In this document: positions 9,186 through 17,238 of the stretch, piece after piece
Position numbering within the stretch: the first letter of the stretch is position 1
How the letters are laid out: each line of letters starts with the position of its first letter
DNA from: Cystobacter fuscus DSM 2262
GTDB taxonomy: Bacteria; Myxococcota; Myxococcia; Myxococcales; Myxococcaceae
DNA length: 64,000 nucleotides
Assembly (NCBI RefSeq): GCF_000335475.2
Contig: NZ_ANAH02000004.1
Span: 186,001-250,000, forward strand
Reading direction: 5' to 3'
Position numbers and translations under genes: made by a program
The notes under the pieces: model-generated
Database searches by the model: none
The model's input: only the letters and a program-made list of their open reading frames with translations
What the model was told of the DNA's origin: nothing

Positions 9186-9812
9186 TCAGTCGCCCTCGGT
9201 CCAGGACAGGAGGAACTCACTGGAGAAGGCGCCCACGCGCCGGCCCTCGATGCGCACGCCGCGCGCGCCGGCCTTCTTGAGCAACGCCTCGAGCTGCCCC
9301 TCCAGGTACGCGCACGGCAGCACGTCCCGCGAGAAGTTCACCCGGGCGCGCGTGGGCCCCAGCGTCGTCACCGACACGGGGCCCCCCTTGGGGGACATCA
9401 TCTGGTAGGCCATGGGCAGGTTCTCGAGCACCCGCCGCGGCGTGCCCGAGGCGAGCACGTCCATGGCCCTGCCCGCCGGACTCAGCAGGAACGCCGCCGT
9501 GCCCAGGTGCCCCAGCATCCGCAGCGTCTCCTGGCCCTCACAGCCCCGCTCCTCCATCAGCCACGCCGCCCGCCGCACCATCCGCAGGAAGTCCACCGCC
9601 GGGTAGGCGAAGAAGTCCACGAAGTCGCGCTCGCCCGTGACCTCCTCCAGACACGCCTCCATCGCCGCCTCGCCCAGGAGCGTCAACATCGCGTCCTGAA
9701 GGCTGCGAAAGAACATGCCTCGCAAGGTGTCCTCGGGCCCCAGCCACGTGAGCAGGTGTCCCAGCTCCGCTCCGGCCTGTACCCTGTACGCCTCAGCACC
9801 GAGACCGCTCAT
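9186..9812 (-). CDS. DUF2378 (TIGR02265) myxobacterial paralog family protein, 208 aa
   Basis: Member of the TIGR02265/DUF2378 family, which is largely restricted to Myxococcota and highly paralogous there. Recognised by the whole-length pattern: LRGMFFRSLQDAMLTLLG near residue 30, a helical middle with FAYPAVDFLRMVRRAAWLM, and a beta-rich C-terminal half (ENLPMAYQMMSPKGGPVSV, RARVNFSRDVLPCAYLEG). No signal peptide. Biochemical function is not established for the family. Length is normal. Confidence 0.85.
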   Translation of the reverse strand: MSGLGAEAYRVQAGAELGHLLTWLGPEDTLRGMFFRSLQDAMLTLLGEAAMEACLEEVTGERDFVDFFAYPAVDFLRMVRRAAWLMEERGCEGQETLRMLGHLGTAAFLLSPAGRAMDVLASGTPRRVLENLPMAYQMMSPKGGPVSVTTLGPTRARVNFSRDVLPCAYLEGQLEALLKKAGARGVRIEGRRVGAFSSEFLLSWTEGD

Positions 9813-10221
9813 CGCGTGGACCCTCCCCAGGCCGTCCTCCAGCCAGAACTCATCCTGACTGGTGACGACGAACCCCGCTCAGTCATTGACCGGCAAATCC
9901 TGTCACACCTGAAGCTCCGGGTAAAACCGTTCATCCCGATCCATAAGCCTGACACGTATCAACCTCACGCACCGTGCCAGCCGTGCCCCCCACTGGGAGT
10001 GAAACAGGACGCCCATGTCGTGCTGACACGATCCTTCAAAATCTGAAAACCAGGAGAGGACCTGGAAGGAGGTGAACCCGTCACCTTGGGAACGGGCCGC
10101 CGCCAGGGGTCGTCGAGGACGGGCGAGCAGGCGGGGTGCTCCGGCGCGCACACGGGCCGAGCGCCCCCGGACGACTTCCTCCCGGCGGCGATCATCCCCA
10201 GGGTGAGGGGGGGAGAGACCC
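9813..10221. other. 409-bp intergenic region with a sequestered Shine-Dalgarno-like hairpin
   Basis: No convincing gene. The left part (about 9840-10060) is visibly less GC-rich than the flanks. At 10066-10075 the string AAGGAGGTGA is a near-perfect anti-SD complement. Part of it (AGGTGA, 10070-10075) pairs with TCACCT (10081-10086) across a 5-nt loop. No plausible start codon lies at normal spacing. The aldo/keto reductase uses its own site further on (GGGGGGAGAG just before 10222). Confidence 0.4.
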
Positions 10222-11184
10222 ATGGCGAACTCGGACACGCAGGCGGAGATGACGTACCGGACCCTGGGGCGCACCGGGGAGAGGGTGTCGGCGATCGGCA
10301 TCGGGGGCTGGCACCTCGGGCTGCCCCGGGTGGACGAGAAGCTGGCGCTGCGCATCGTGCGCACGGCGATCGACCGCGGCATCAACTTCATGGACAACTG
10401 CTGGGACTACAACGAGGGCCTGAGCGAGCTGCGCATGGGCAAGGCGCTCCAGGAGGGCTACCGGCGGAAGGTCTTCCTGATGACGAAGATCGACGGCCGC
10501 ACGAAGAAGGAGGCCGCGCGGCAGCTGGAGCACTCGCTGGAGCGGCTGCAGACGGACTGCATCGACCTGGTGCAGCACCATGAAATCCTGCGCTTCGAGG
10601 ATCCGGATCGCATCTTCCGCGAGGACGGCGCGCAGGCGGCGCTGCTCGAGGCGAAGCAGGCGGGCAAGCTGCGCTACATCGGCTTCACGGGGCACAAGGA
10701 TCCACGCATCCACCTGGCCATGCTGGAGCTGGCGCGCGAGCGCGGCTTCACGTTCGACGCGGTGCAGCTGCCGCTCAACCTCATGGACGCGCACTTCCGC
10801 AGCTTCGCCAGGCTCGTGGTGCCGGAGCTGGTGAAGGACGGCATCGGCGTGCTCGCGATGAAGACGATGGCCAACGGCGCCATCCTCCGCTCCAAGACGG
10901 TGACGCCCATCGAGTGCCTGCACTACGCGCTGAACCTGCCCACCTCCGTGGTCATCACGGGCGTGGACCGCATGGAGATCCTCGAGCAGGCCTTCGAGGC
11001 GGTGCGCACCTTCAAGCCCTTGAGCGACGAGGCGTTGCAGGCGCTGCTGGCCAGGACGCGCACGGCGGCGATGCGGGGCGAGTTCGAGCCGTTCAAGACG
11101 TCGTCCATCTACGATGGCACGGCGACCAACCCCCAGTGGTTGGGCGAGGAGCCCGAGGAGTTGCAGGCGCAGATGCAGGCGTGA
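10222..11184 (+). CDS. Aldo/keto reductase, 320 aa
   Basis: NADPH-dependent (alpha/beta)8-barrel oxidoreductase. The catalytic tetrad is visible: Asp58 and Tyr63 in MDNCWDY, Lys89 in MTKID, and His119/120 in VQHHEI. The N-terminus has the usual YRTLGRTGERVSAIGIGGW strand, and VVITGVDRMEILEQAFEAVR provides the late cofactor-binding segment. Length is typical. GGGGGGAGAG immediately upstream supports the ATG at 10222. Physiological substrate is unknown; there is no operon partner on its strand until the sit cassette 60 bp later. Confidence 0.9.
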   Translation: MANSDTQAEMTYRTLGRTGERVSAIGIGGWHLGLPRVDEKLALRIVRTAIDRGINFMDNCWDYNEGLSELRMGKALQEGYRRKVFLMTKIDGRTKKEAARQLEHSLERLQTDCIDLVQHHEILRFEDPDRIFREDGAQAALLEAKQAGKLRYIGFTGHKDPRIHLAMLELARERGFTFDAVQLPLNLMDAHFRSFARLVVPELVKDGIGVLAMKTMANGAILRSKTVTPIECLHYALNLPTSVVITGVDRMEILEQAFEAVRTFKPLSDEALQALLARTRTAAMRGEFEPFKTSSIYDGTATNPQWLGEEPEELQAQMQA

Positions 11185-11244
11185 GGTGGCTCCACGGCTC
11201 GCCTCATGAAGCAACGGGGCGCGGACTGGGACATGCTCCAAGGA

Positions 11245-12693
11245 ATGAGCAGAGTCCCCGCCCCGCCACGCCTGACCCTGGCCATGAGCTTCGTTCTCCT
11301 GTTCGCCGCGTGCGCCACCTCGCGGGTGTCCGTCGTTGAAGGAGGAGCTCGGCAGGGACTCGATACACCCCATGTCCATCAACGTGGGGACGAACCCGCC
11401 AGCGAGCCTCGACAGATCCAGCAACCCGTCATCAGGCAGCAGGTGATCCAGGAGTCGCCACAGGCGCGGCTCCTGCCAGTGGGCATGCGTGAGTTGTCCG
11501 AGGGTCGCTGGCTGTTGCTCTTCCCTGCTCGCCCGCCCCATGCCGCTCTGGAGTTGCTGAGCCTGGAGGAGGTGCGCCCCTTCCTCACCATTTTCGCGTC
11601 ACTGGGGCCTCGCCCTCGGCTGCATCTGTTGGAGTGGCCTGGAGCAGACAACATGGGCCAGGGCGTGGCGTCCCCGTGGGAGTCGAAGCTGCGCGAGGAA
11701 TTCCTCTCCCGTGTCGGCCCACCGCTGCTCCCCCTCCCCGAATCCCTGACGTCCAGCCGCCTCTTCCTCGCCCTCCAACTCTCCACCCGCTACATGGGCG
11801 AAGGGATCCGCGAGGCCGCCATCGCACTCTTCAGTTCTCCCGCGTTCGTCCTCAGCGTCTGCCTCTCCATCGCGGTGTACTTCGCCGCATGGTTGGCTCC
11901 CGAGCCGTTGTTCTCCAAGGCATTCGCCGCGACCATGACCCTGCGACTCTCCCTGGCAATGGGTCTGGCGGAAGTGGGCCATGTCGCTCTGGCCAGCCTT
12001 CGCCTGTACCAGGAAGCACAAGCCGCGTCCTCGCCCCAGCAATTGGAGGCAGCCTCCGCACGCTTCGGCAAGTCCATGGGCGGCACGTCCCTGAGATTGC
12101 TGGTGACGGTGGCAACCCTCGGGGTGTCCAGGCTCATTCCCCAGGTGCCCGAGAGCGGAATCTGGCGACAACTGCCCCCAGTGACACCTGAAGGGCTCGT
12201 CCTCCTGGAGCAATCCGCAGCCACCGCGCAGGCAGCGTCGAATGGCGCCCTCATCGTCTCCGGTGTGGCCGCGGGCACCGCCACCTACTCCATCCTCAGC
12301 GACGCGCCCAAGCCCCCCACGCGCTATGGCAAACCTCACACCCGAGAGAACCCGACCCACAACGAAGCCATCGAACGGGAATTGGCCTCCCGGGAGGCAG
12401 CCGGACATACGAGTCTGAGGAAGGATCGCGTTCAGAGAAACGCGGCGGGCAAGCGCGTCTACGATGATGCCCCCGTGGGGGAGGTTCGTTTCCGGAGACC
12501 GGATGCCTCCTCGGTGCGGCCGGATGGCGTGCGGCACAACACCAACTATGTCTCCAACCCTCGGGACCTGAAGCGGGAGCTGGAGGCCTTCGACGCCATG
12601 AAGCGGGCGGATCCAAAGGCCATTCACGAACTGTATATGCTCGACGGAACGCTGGTGAGCAGGTACGTCCCCGCCGGTATCGGCTTTCCCTAG
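11245..12693 (+). CDS. SitA-like polymorphic lipoprotein toxin, 482 aa
   Basis: Resembles the SitA polymorphic lipoprotein toxins that Myxococcus passes between kin by TraA/TraB outer-membrane exchange. It has a basic start, hydrophobic core and lipobox LFAAC (Cys23). A long conserved delivery region follows, with hydrophobic helices near residues 195-265 (VLSVCLSIAVYFAAWLAPEP; LSLAMGLAEVGHVALASLRL) that I associate with the SitA5-type subfamily. The last 130 or so residues form a polar, basic toxin module (GHTSLRKDRVQRN, RFRRPDASSVRPDG, NTNYVSNPRDLKRE) that looks nuclease-like, but no family is certain. Earlier in-frame ATGs at 11206 and 11233 exist; 11245 fits the signal peptide best. The next gene, 20 bp on, is the likely immunity gene. 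Confidence 0.75.
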   Translation: MSRVPAPPRLTLAMSFVLLFAACATSRVSVVEGGARQGLDTPHVHQRGDEPASEPRQIQQPVIRQQVIQESPQARLLPVGMRELSEGRWLLLFPARPPHAALELLSLEEVRPFLTIFASLGPRPRLHLLEWPGADNMGQGVASPWESKLREEFLSRVGPPLLPLPESLTSSRLFLALQLSTRYMGEGIREAAIALFSSPAFVLSVCLSIAVYFAAWLAPEPLFSKAFAATMTLRLSLAMGLAEVGHVALASLRLYQEAQAASSPQQLEAASARFGKSMGGTSLRLLVTVATLGVSRLIPQVPESGIWRQLPPVTPEGLVLLEQSAATAQAASNGALIVSGVAAGTATYSILSDAPKPPTRYGKPHTRENPTHNEAIERELASREAAGHTSLRKDRVQRNAAGKRVYDDAPVGEVRFRRPDASSVRPDGVRHNTNYVSNPRDLKRELEAFDAMKRADPKAIHELYMLDGTLVSRYVPAGIGFP

Positions 12694-12713
12694 AAAGAAG
12701 ACCAGGACGAGGC

Positions 12714-13676
12714 ATGGCACAGAGGGAAGAGGCCACTCAGTGGCGCAACGCGCTCATCAGCGCATTCCATGAGGGCGACGAGGCCCGGGCACGTACCCAG
12801 GTGACTCAGTTCGGCGCACGCAAGGCCAGGCCTCGCCTGGAGGCCATGCTGGAGGATCCGGATGCAGCCGTGCGCCAGGCCGCGGCATTCGGCCTCGGTG
12901 AGCTGGGCGGAGCCGCCAGCGTCAGACGCCTTGAGCACCAGCTCGCCCTGGAGGAAGCACGGGGAAGCCATGATGGGGACGCCGTCGCGGAGGCCATCAC
13001 CCAGGCATTGGGGCGCATCCGAGGGGCGAGCGCACGAGCGAGCCTCGCACGCAGGTTGGAACGGCTGGTCGCCACCGACAGGCCAGATCCCGCTGACTTG
13101 AACGATGTGGCCTGCGCCCTGTGGCGCAAACGGCATCCGGAGCTGATTCCCATCGTCCGACAAAGCATGGAGAAGCTCGAGATTCCCACGCCCACCGCCC
13201 TGCACGGCCTGCTCGTGCTGTTGGAAAAGCCCGCGGAAGAACTCCTTCACTGGGCCGCCGATGGCTCCGTTCCTATCGAGATCAAGGGCGAGGTGCTCAC
13301 ACTTCTCACCGAGGAGCTACCCGAGACACTTGTCTCAACCCTGCCTGCATTCATCTTCTCGGCCGAGCCCCTGATGGACACGGCCGTGAGCCACAAAGGC
13401 GCGGCCTCGGCCTACTGCGTGGATTTGTTCTCCCTGCTCCTCATGAATCCGGAGCGTCTCTTTCCCATGATCCCGGAGGCAGCCCTCGACAGGCTGCGTG
13501 ACATGGCCCGGAAATGGGTCGCGGCGACGTCCTCTCTCAAGTGCTCCCTTCAAGCCGCAGTCCTGCTCAAGCATCTGGGCCGCAAGGAGGATGCGGCGCT
13601 CCTCGAAGCGCACCGGCCAGCGGACCCCACCCTGGCCAAGGTCTTCGATGATGCGGCCCGGGCGCTGCGTGGGTGA
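12714..13676 (+). CDS. HEAT-repeat protein, probable SitI-type immunity protein, 320 aa
   Basis: Cytoplasmic alpha-solenoid with HEAT-like repeats in the first third (ARPRLEAMLEDPDAAVRQAA, FGLGELGGAASVRRLEHQL, AEAITQALGRIRGASARASL). The remainder is helical and lacks a signal peptide. It starts 20 bp after the toxin stop with GGACGAGGC before the ATG, so it is probably co-transcribed. By position and by analogy with SitA/SitI pairs it should bind and neutralise the toxin's C-terminal module inside sister cells; this is inference. A stand-alone HEAT regulator is the alternative. Confidence 0.7.
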   Translation: MAQREEATQWRNALISAFHEGDEARARTQVTQFGARKARPRLEAMLEDPDAAVRQAAAFGLGELGGAASVRRLEHQLALEEARGSHDGDAVAEAITQALGRIRGASARASLARRLERLVATDRPDPADLNDVACALWRKRHPELIPIVRQSMEKLEIPTPTALHGLLVLLEKPAEELLHWAADGSVPIEIKGEVLTLLTEELPETLVSTLPAFIFSAEPLMDTAVSHKGAASAYCVDLFSLLLMNPERLFPMIPEAALDRLRDMARKWVAATSSLKCSLQAAVLLKHLGRKEDAALLEAHRPADPTLAKVFDDAARALRG

Positions 13677-13708
13677 CGACTGATCCAAAGTTCTAGCCCT
13701 TCAAGCCC

Positions 13709-13798
13709 TTGTTTATCCTGATCCTGGCTTTGAGCTTCGCTCTTCTGTTCGCCTCGTGTGCCACATCGCGGGTGTTCGTCGTTCAACAAGGGGCCTAG
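13709..13798 (+). pseudogene. Remnant of a second sitA-like leader
   Basis: Thirty codons ending in TAG translate to LALSFALLFASCATSRVFVV, which closely matches the signal peptide and lipobox of the SitA-like toxin upstream (LAMSFVLLFAACATSRVSVV), and the DNA is similar too. There is an in-frame TAG five codons before it, no start with a ribosome site, and a stop soon after the lipobox. It is best read as the degraded 5' end of a duplicated toxin gene left downstream of the immunity gene. Confidence 0.75.
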
Positions 13799-14463
13799 AA
13801 GATTCGGGTGAGATACCGCGCTCAAAAGGGGCAGACCCAGTGAGCCAACAAGGCACCTTGAGTTATCCGGGAGAACCTCAGAGAGACATATGGCCGGGCT
13901 ACTGGCCGTCCCAACTCGGGGACACCCCCAGATAACCAAGTCCGGATAGGGGACTAACTCCCCCTGACAACCTTCCGCCTCCTTGAGGAGGCTAGCATCC
14001 CCCGACAAGCCCACCTTGCGTGAAGGCATTCCCCCCCAAGCCGCCCCCCCGCGAGAGGTGGCCAGATCCCTAGAACTTATACCCTCCGGTTGATACAGAG
14101 CTGCGCCCGCCGCCCCTCACGCTCAATGATTTCGGGCACTTGCCCCCATATCAAGTCGGCCTACGTGGTCCAGCGTTGAAGCACAGAGACCACCCAGACC
14201 GCCCGCCAAGCCGACTCCACTCCAAACCTGTTAGCACCAACCGTCTGTAGAGAAGTCGTGCTCCCAAGCGTTCGCGTGCCCATATACCATCTTACCCCAA
14301 GAATCCTACGCGACAGGGTGATCACTCAAGTAGGTCAAGGTACACAAGAGGCTGAACCAAGAACCCCAGAGGGAGGGCACCCACCCCGTCCGATCCAACC
14401 AATCAAATCACGTAATTTCAGGTGATCACAGCAGTAGACCAAAGAACTCAGGAGAACAACCAG
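13799..14463. other. Gene-free, lower-GC stretch after the sit cassette
   Basis: About 660 bp with many short stops in all frames and noticeably more A and T than neighbours (for example CCATATACCATCTTACCCC near 14280). One small hairpin, GCCTCC-TTGA-GGAGGC, lies near 13979-13994. I see no RNA gene or repeat that I can name. It looks like decayed sequence from earlier toxin modules. Confidence 0.45.
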
Positions 14464-14571
14464 ATGACCCCAGAAACGAAGCAGTGGCTAATCCAGTGTA
14501 TGCTCAAAGGCGGAGCGCTGATGCTGTCCGCAATTGCAACCATCTACGAACTCTGTCTCAAAAAGCCGTAA
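14464..14571 (+). CDS. Candidate small protein, 35 aa
   Basis: Short ORF starting at ATG 14464 with AGGAG 8-9 nt upstream and ending at TAA 14571. The product begins MTPETKQWLIQC and has a hydrophobic middle (GALMLSAIATIYELC) with a basic end (LKKP), so it could be a tiny membrane-associated peptide. Codon use (CTA, TGT, AAA, ATT) is less GC-biased than the genome, as expected for acquired DNA. It lies in otherwise gene-free sequence next to the sit cassette. No homolog is recognised; it could be chance. Confidence 0.45.
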   Translation: MTPETKQWLIQCMLKGGALMLSAIATIYELCLKKP

Positions 14572-14591
14572 CACGGGCCACCATCAGTAGA

Positions 14592-14975
14592 TCAATTCCC
14601 CATCCACCGCGTGGGTGAGCCCGGCGGGGCCGTGCGCGTCGAGCCCGGACGCGCGGGCTCCAGCGCCTTGGGGCCATCCGGCCTCGCCATGCGCACCCGT
14701 GTCATCGCCTCCACGAGCGACAGCCCGAGCAACAACGCCAGGAACAGCGCCGACACCGGAAACACCACCCGCCGAGCTCCCGGCTGCTCCACCAGGTGCA
14801 TGAAGAACATCGCCACCAGCGCCGTCTTCGCCAGCGCAATCCCCACCGCCACCGGCAGCGACCAGTGCCCCAGGTGCCCCCGCGTCCCCAACAGCCACGT
14901 CGCCACCGTCAGCACCACCAGCACGCCCCACACCCCCACGTAGCCCCAGGCACTCTTCCTTCCGTGCTCCGCCAT
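14592..14975 (-). CDS. coxD: Cytochrome c oxidase subunit IV family protein, 127 aa
   Basis: Small inner-membrane subunit of the aa3-type oxidase, prokaryotic COX4 family. It has three hydrophobic helices (WGYVGVWGVLVVLTVATWLL, a second with ALAKTALVAMFFMHLV around residues 47-62, and a third around 72-90). The motif KTALVAMFFMHL is characteristic. The last 35 residues are Pro/Arg-rich and polar. It is the last gene of the act-cox operon, 12 bp after coxC. Confidence 0.88.
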   Translation of the reverse strand: MAEHGRKSAWGYVGVWGVLVVLTVATWLLGTRGHLGHWSLPVAVGIALAKTALVAMFFMHLVEQPGARRVVFPVSALFLALLLGLSLVEAMTRVRMARPDGPKALEPARPGSTRTAPPGSPTRWMGN

Positions 14976-14987
14976 GGCGCCCTCCCC

Positions 14988-15626
14988 TCACTCCACCAGG
15001 TACAGCAGCGGATAGATGAACAGCCAGAACACATCCACGAGGTGCCAGTACAACCCGCCCACCTCCACCGGCACGTGGTACTCGGCCGTGTACCTCCCCA
15101 CCAGCGCCCCCCATACCAGCCACCCCAACACGCTCAACCCCACCAACATGTGCACCGCGTGCAGCCCCGTGAGCAGGAAATACAGCGTGAAGAACAGGCT
15201 CCCTCCCCGCTCCGGCAGCTCCGCCAGCCGGTAGTACTCCCCGGGCAGCGCTCCCTCCTCCCAGTGCTTCCAGTACTCCCACCCCTTGATGACGAGGAAC
15301 CCCAACCCCAGTCCCATCGCCACCAGCAGCGCCACCCCCATCCAGAACGCCCTCCCGCTCCGGATGAAGTGCACCGCCAACACCACGCACAGACTGCTCG
15401 TCACCAAGAGCAGCGTCTGCACCGTGGCCCACCCCGCCGCCAGGTGGTGGCTCGCCTCGACGAAGACCTCCGGGTAGTAATAGCGATACACCGCGTACCC
15501 GACGAACAGGTTCGCGAACAGCAGCACCTCCGAGCCCAGGAAGATCCACATCCCCAGCTGCGCCGCCTGGCTCTGGTTCTCCCGGCTCCCGAAGTACTCC
15601 CGCCAGGGCGTCGTCTCAGTAGACAT
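14988..15626 (-). CDS. coxC: Cytochrome c oxidase subunit III, 212 aa
   Basis: Membrane subunit III of the heme-copper oxidase, which stabilises the catalytic core. The compact, five-helix length (212 aa) fits bacterial CoxC. Family signatures: LGMWIFLGSEVLLFANLFVG at the N-terminus, FFTLYFLLTGLHAVHMLVGL around residue 150, and YWHLVDVFWLFIYPLLYL at the C-terminus. The ATG at 15626 overlaps the coxA end by 11 nt, indicating translational coupling. Confidence 0.93.
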   Translation of the reverse strand: MSTETTPWREYFGSRENQSQAAQLGMWIFLGSEVLLFANLFVGYAVYRYYYPEVFVEASHHLAAGWATVQTLLLVTSSLCVVLAVHFIRSGRAFWMGVALLVAMGLGLGFLVIKGWEYWKHWEEGALPGEYYRLAELPERGGSLFFTLYFLLTGLHAVHMLVGLSVLGWLVWGALVGRYTAEYHVPVEVGGLYWHLVDVFWLFIYPLLYLVE

Positions 15627-17238
15627 GGGGCGCCTCGGACACGGTGTAGTCGTGGACCTCGCGCTCGAAGCGCGGCGGCTCGCGGAAGTTGTGCGGCCCG
15701 GGCGGCGAGGCACTGAACCACTCGTACCCGCGCGAGCCCCAGGGATTCGCCGGGCTCTCCTTCCCGTAGCGCAGCGACCACAACAGGTAGATGCCAATCA
15801 ACCCGAAGCCAAACGCCAGCAGCGACGCGCCCGCCGTGCTCAGCACGTTCAGCCACTGCATCTCGCTCGGGTATTGGTAGTAGCGCCGCGGCATCCCCAT
15901 GTTCCCCAACAGGAACTGCGGCAGGAACGTCACGATGAAGCCGAAGATGATGGTGCACGCCGCCACGAACGCCCAGCGCTCGGGGAACAGCCGCCCGAAC
16001 ATCTTCGGCCACCAGTAATGCAGCGCCGCCAGGAAGGCCATCAGCACCGAGCCCACCATGATGTAGTGGAAGTGCGCCACGATGAAGTACGTGTCGTGCC
16101 AGTGCACGTCCAGCGACGTGGTCGCCACCGCCACCCCCGTCATCCCTCCGAACGTGAGCAGGAAGATGAAGCCCAGCACGTAGAGCAGCGGCACCTTCAA
16201 ATCGATGGCGCCCCCGTACATCGTCGCCACCCAGTTGAAGATCTTGATGGCCGTGAAGATGGCCACCAGCATGCTCAACACCCCGAAGATACCCGAGCCG
16301 AACGTGGACTGGCCCGACACGAACATGTGGTGCCCCCACGAGAAGAACCCCACGAAGGCAATCCCAAACGTGGACGCGGCGATCATCCGGTAGCCGAAGA
16401 TGTTCTTGCGGCTGAAGGCACACACCACCTCGGTGATGACGCCCATCGCCGGCAGCACCATGATGTAGACCGCCGGGTGCGAGTAGAACCAGAACATGTG
16501 CTGGAAGAGCACCGGATCTCCCCCGCGCGAGGGATCGAAGATGCCCACGCCCGCCACCCGTTCGAGCGCCACCAGCACCAGTACCATCGCGAGCACCGGC
16601 GTCGCCACCACCTGGATGACCGACGTGCCGTAGATGGCCCACACGAAGAGCGGAATGCGCGACCAGTGCATCCCCGGCGCCCGCAGCGTGTGCGTGGTGG
16701 TGATGAAGTTCAGCCCGGTGATGATGGTGGAGAAGCCGATGATGAACACGCCCAGCAGGATGGGTGTCACCGCCGTGGGCGACGTCGTGCTGTAGGGCGT
16801 GTAGAACGTCCACCCCGTGTCCGCCCCGCTCCACACCATGCCGAACAGCGTCAGCGCCGCCCCCGCCGCGTAGATGTACACCGACGCCAGGTTGAGCCTC
16901 GGGAAGGCCACCTCCTTCGCCCCCAGCATCAACGGCAGCACGAAGTTGCCGAACGCCGAGGGAATCGCCGGAATCATGAACAGCCACACCATCGTCACCC
17001 CGTGCAGGGTGAACACCCGGTTGTAGGTCATCGGGCCCATGATCGTCGGCCCGGGCGTGAGCAATTCAATCCGCAGCAGCATCGCGAACACGCCGCCGAG
17101 CAGCAGCGCGAAGAGCACCAGCACCAGGAACATCACCCCAATCCGCTTGTGGTCGCGCGTGAGCAGCCACGAGCGCACCGTCGTCTCGTGGTTGAGATAA
17201 TCGGGCTCGGCCAGGCTACCTGCCGTCGATGGGTTCAT
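15616..17238 (-). CDS. coxA: Cytochrome c oxidase subunit I, type A2 heme-copper oxidase, 540 aa
   Basis: Catalytic subunit holding low-spin heme a and the heme a3-CuB O2-reducing site, twelve helices. Visible ligands: the heme a His in FTLHGVTM, the CuB His and cross-linked Tyr in WFYSHPAVY, a His pair in FSWGHHMF, and the heme His pair in IVAHFHYIMVG. Helix VI reads YSHPAVY where type A1 enzymes have GHPEVY; the missing Glu and the YS pair place it in type A2. The D-channel proton route therefore uses the Tyr-Ser alternative. It overlaps coxB upstream by 23 nt. Confidence 0.95.
   Translation of the reverse strand: MNPSTAGSLAEPDYLNHETTVRSWLLTRDHKRIGVMFLVLVLFALLLGGVFAMLLRIELLTPGPTIMGPMTYNRVFTLHGVTMVWLFMIPAIPSAFGNFVLPLMLGAKEVAFPRLNLASVYIYAAGAALTLFGMVWSGADTGWTFYTPYSTTSPTAVTPILLGVFIIGFSTIITGLNFITTTHTLRAPGMHWSRIPLFVWAIYGTSVIQVVATPVLAMVLVLVALERVAGVGIFDPSRGGDPVLFQHMFWFYSHPAVYIMVLPAMGVITEVVCAFSRKNIFGYRMIAASTFGIAFVGFFSWGHHMFVSGQSTFGSGIFGVLSMLVAIFTAIKIFNWVATMYGGAIDLKVPLLYVLGFIFLLTFGGMTGVAVATTSLDVHWHDTYFIVAHFHYIMVGSVLMAFLAALHYWWPKMFGRLFPERWAFVAACTIIFGFIVTFLPQFLLGNMGMPRRYYQYPSEMQWLNVLSTAGASLLAFGFGLIGIYLLWSLRYGKESPANPWGSRGYEWFSASPPGPHNFREPPRFEREVHDYTVSEAPHVY

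Noticed and set aside
9903-10397. Minus-strand ORF of 164 codons upstream of the aldo/keto reductase
   Set aside because: Overlaps the reductase start, lacks a ribosome site and has no recognisable motif.
10086-10583. Possible ORF starting at TTG after the strong SD-like string
   Set aside because: SD spacing is too long, it runs into the aldo/keto reductase in another frame and encodes only Arg/Gly-rich sequence.
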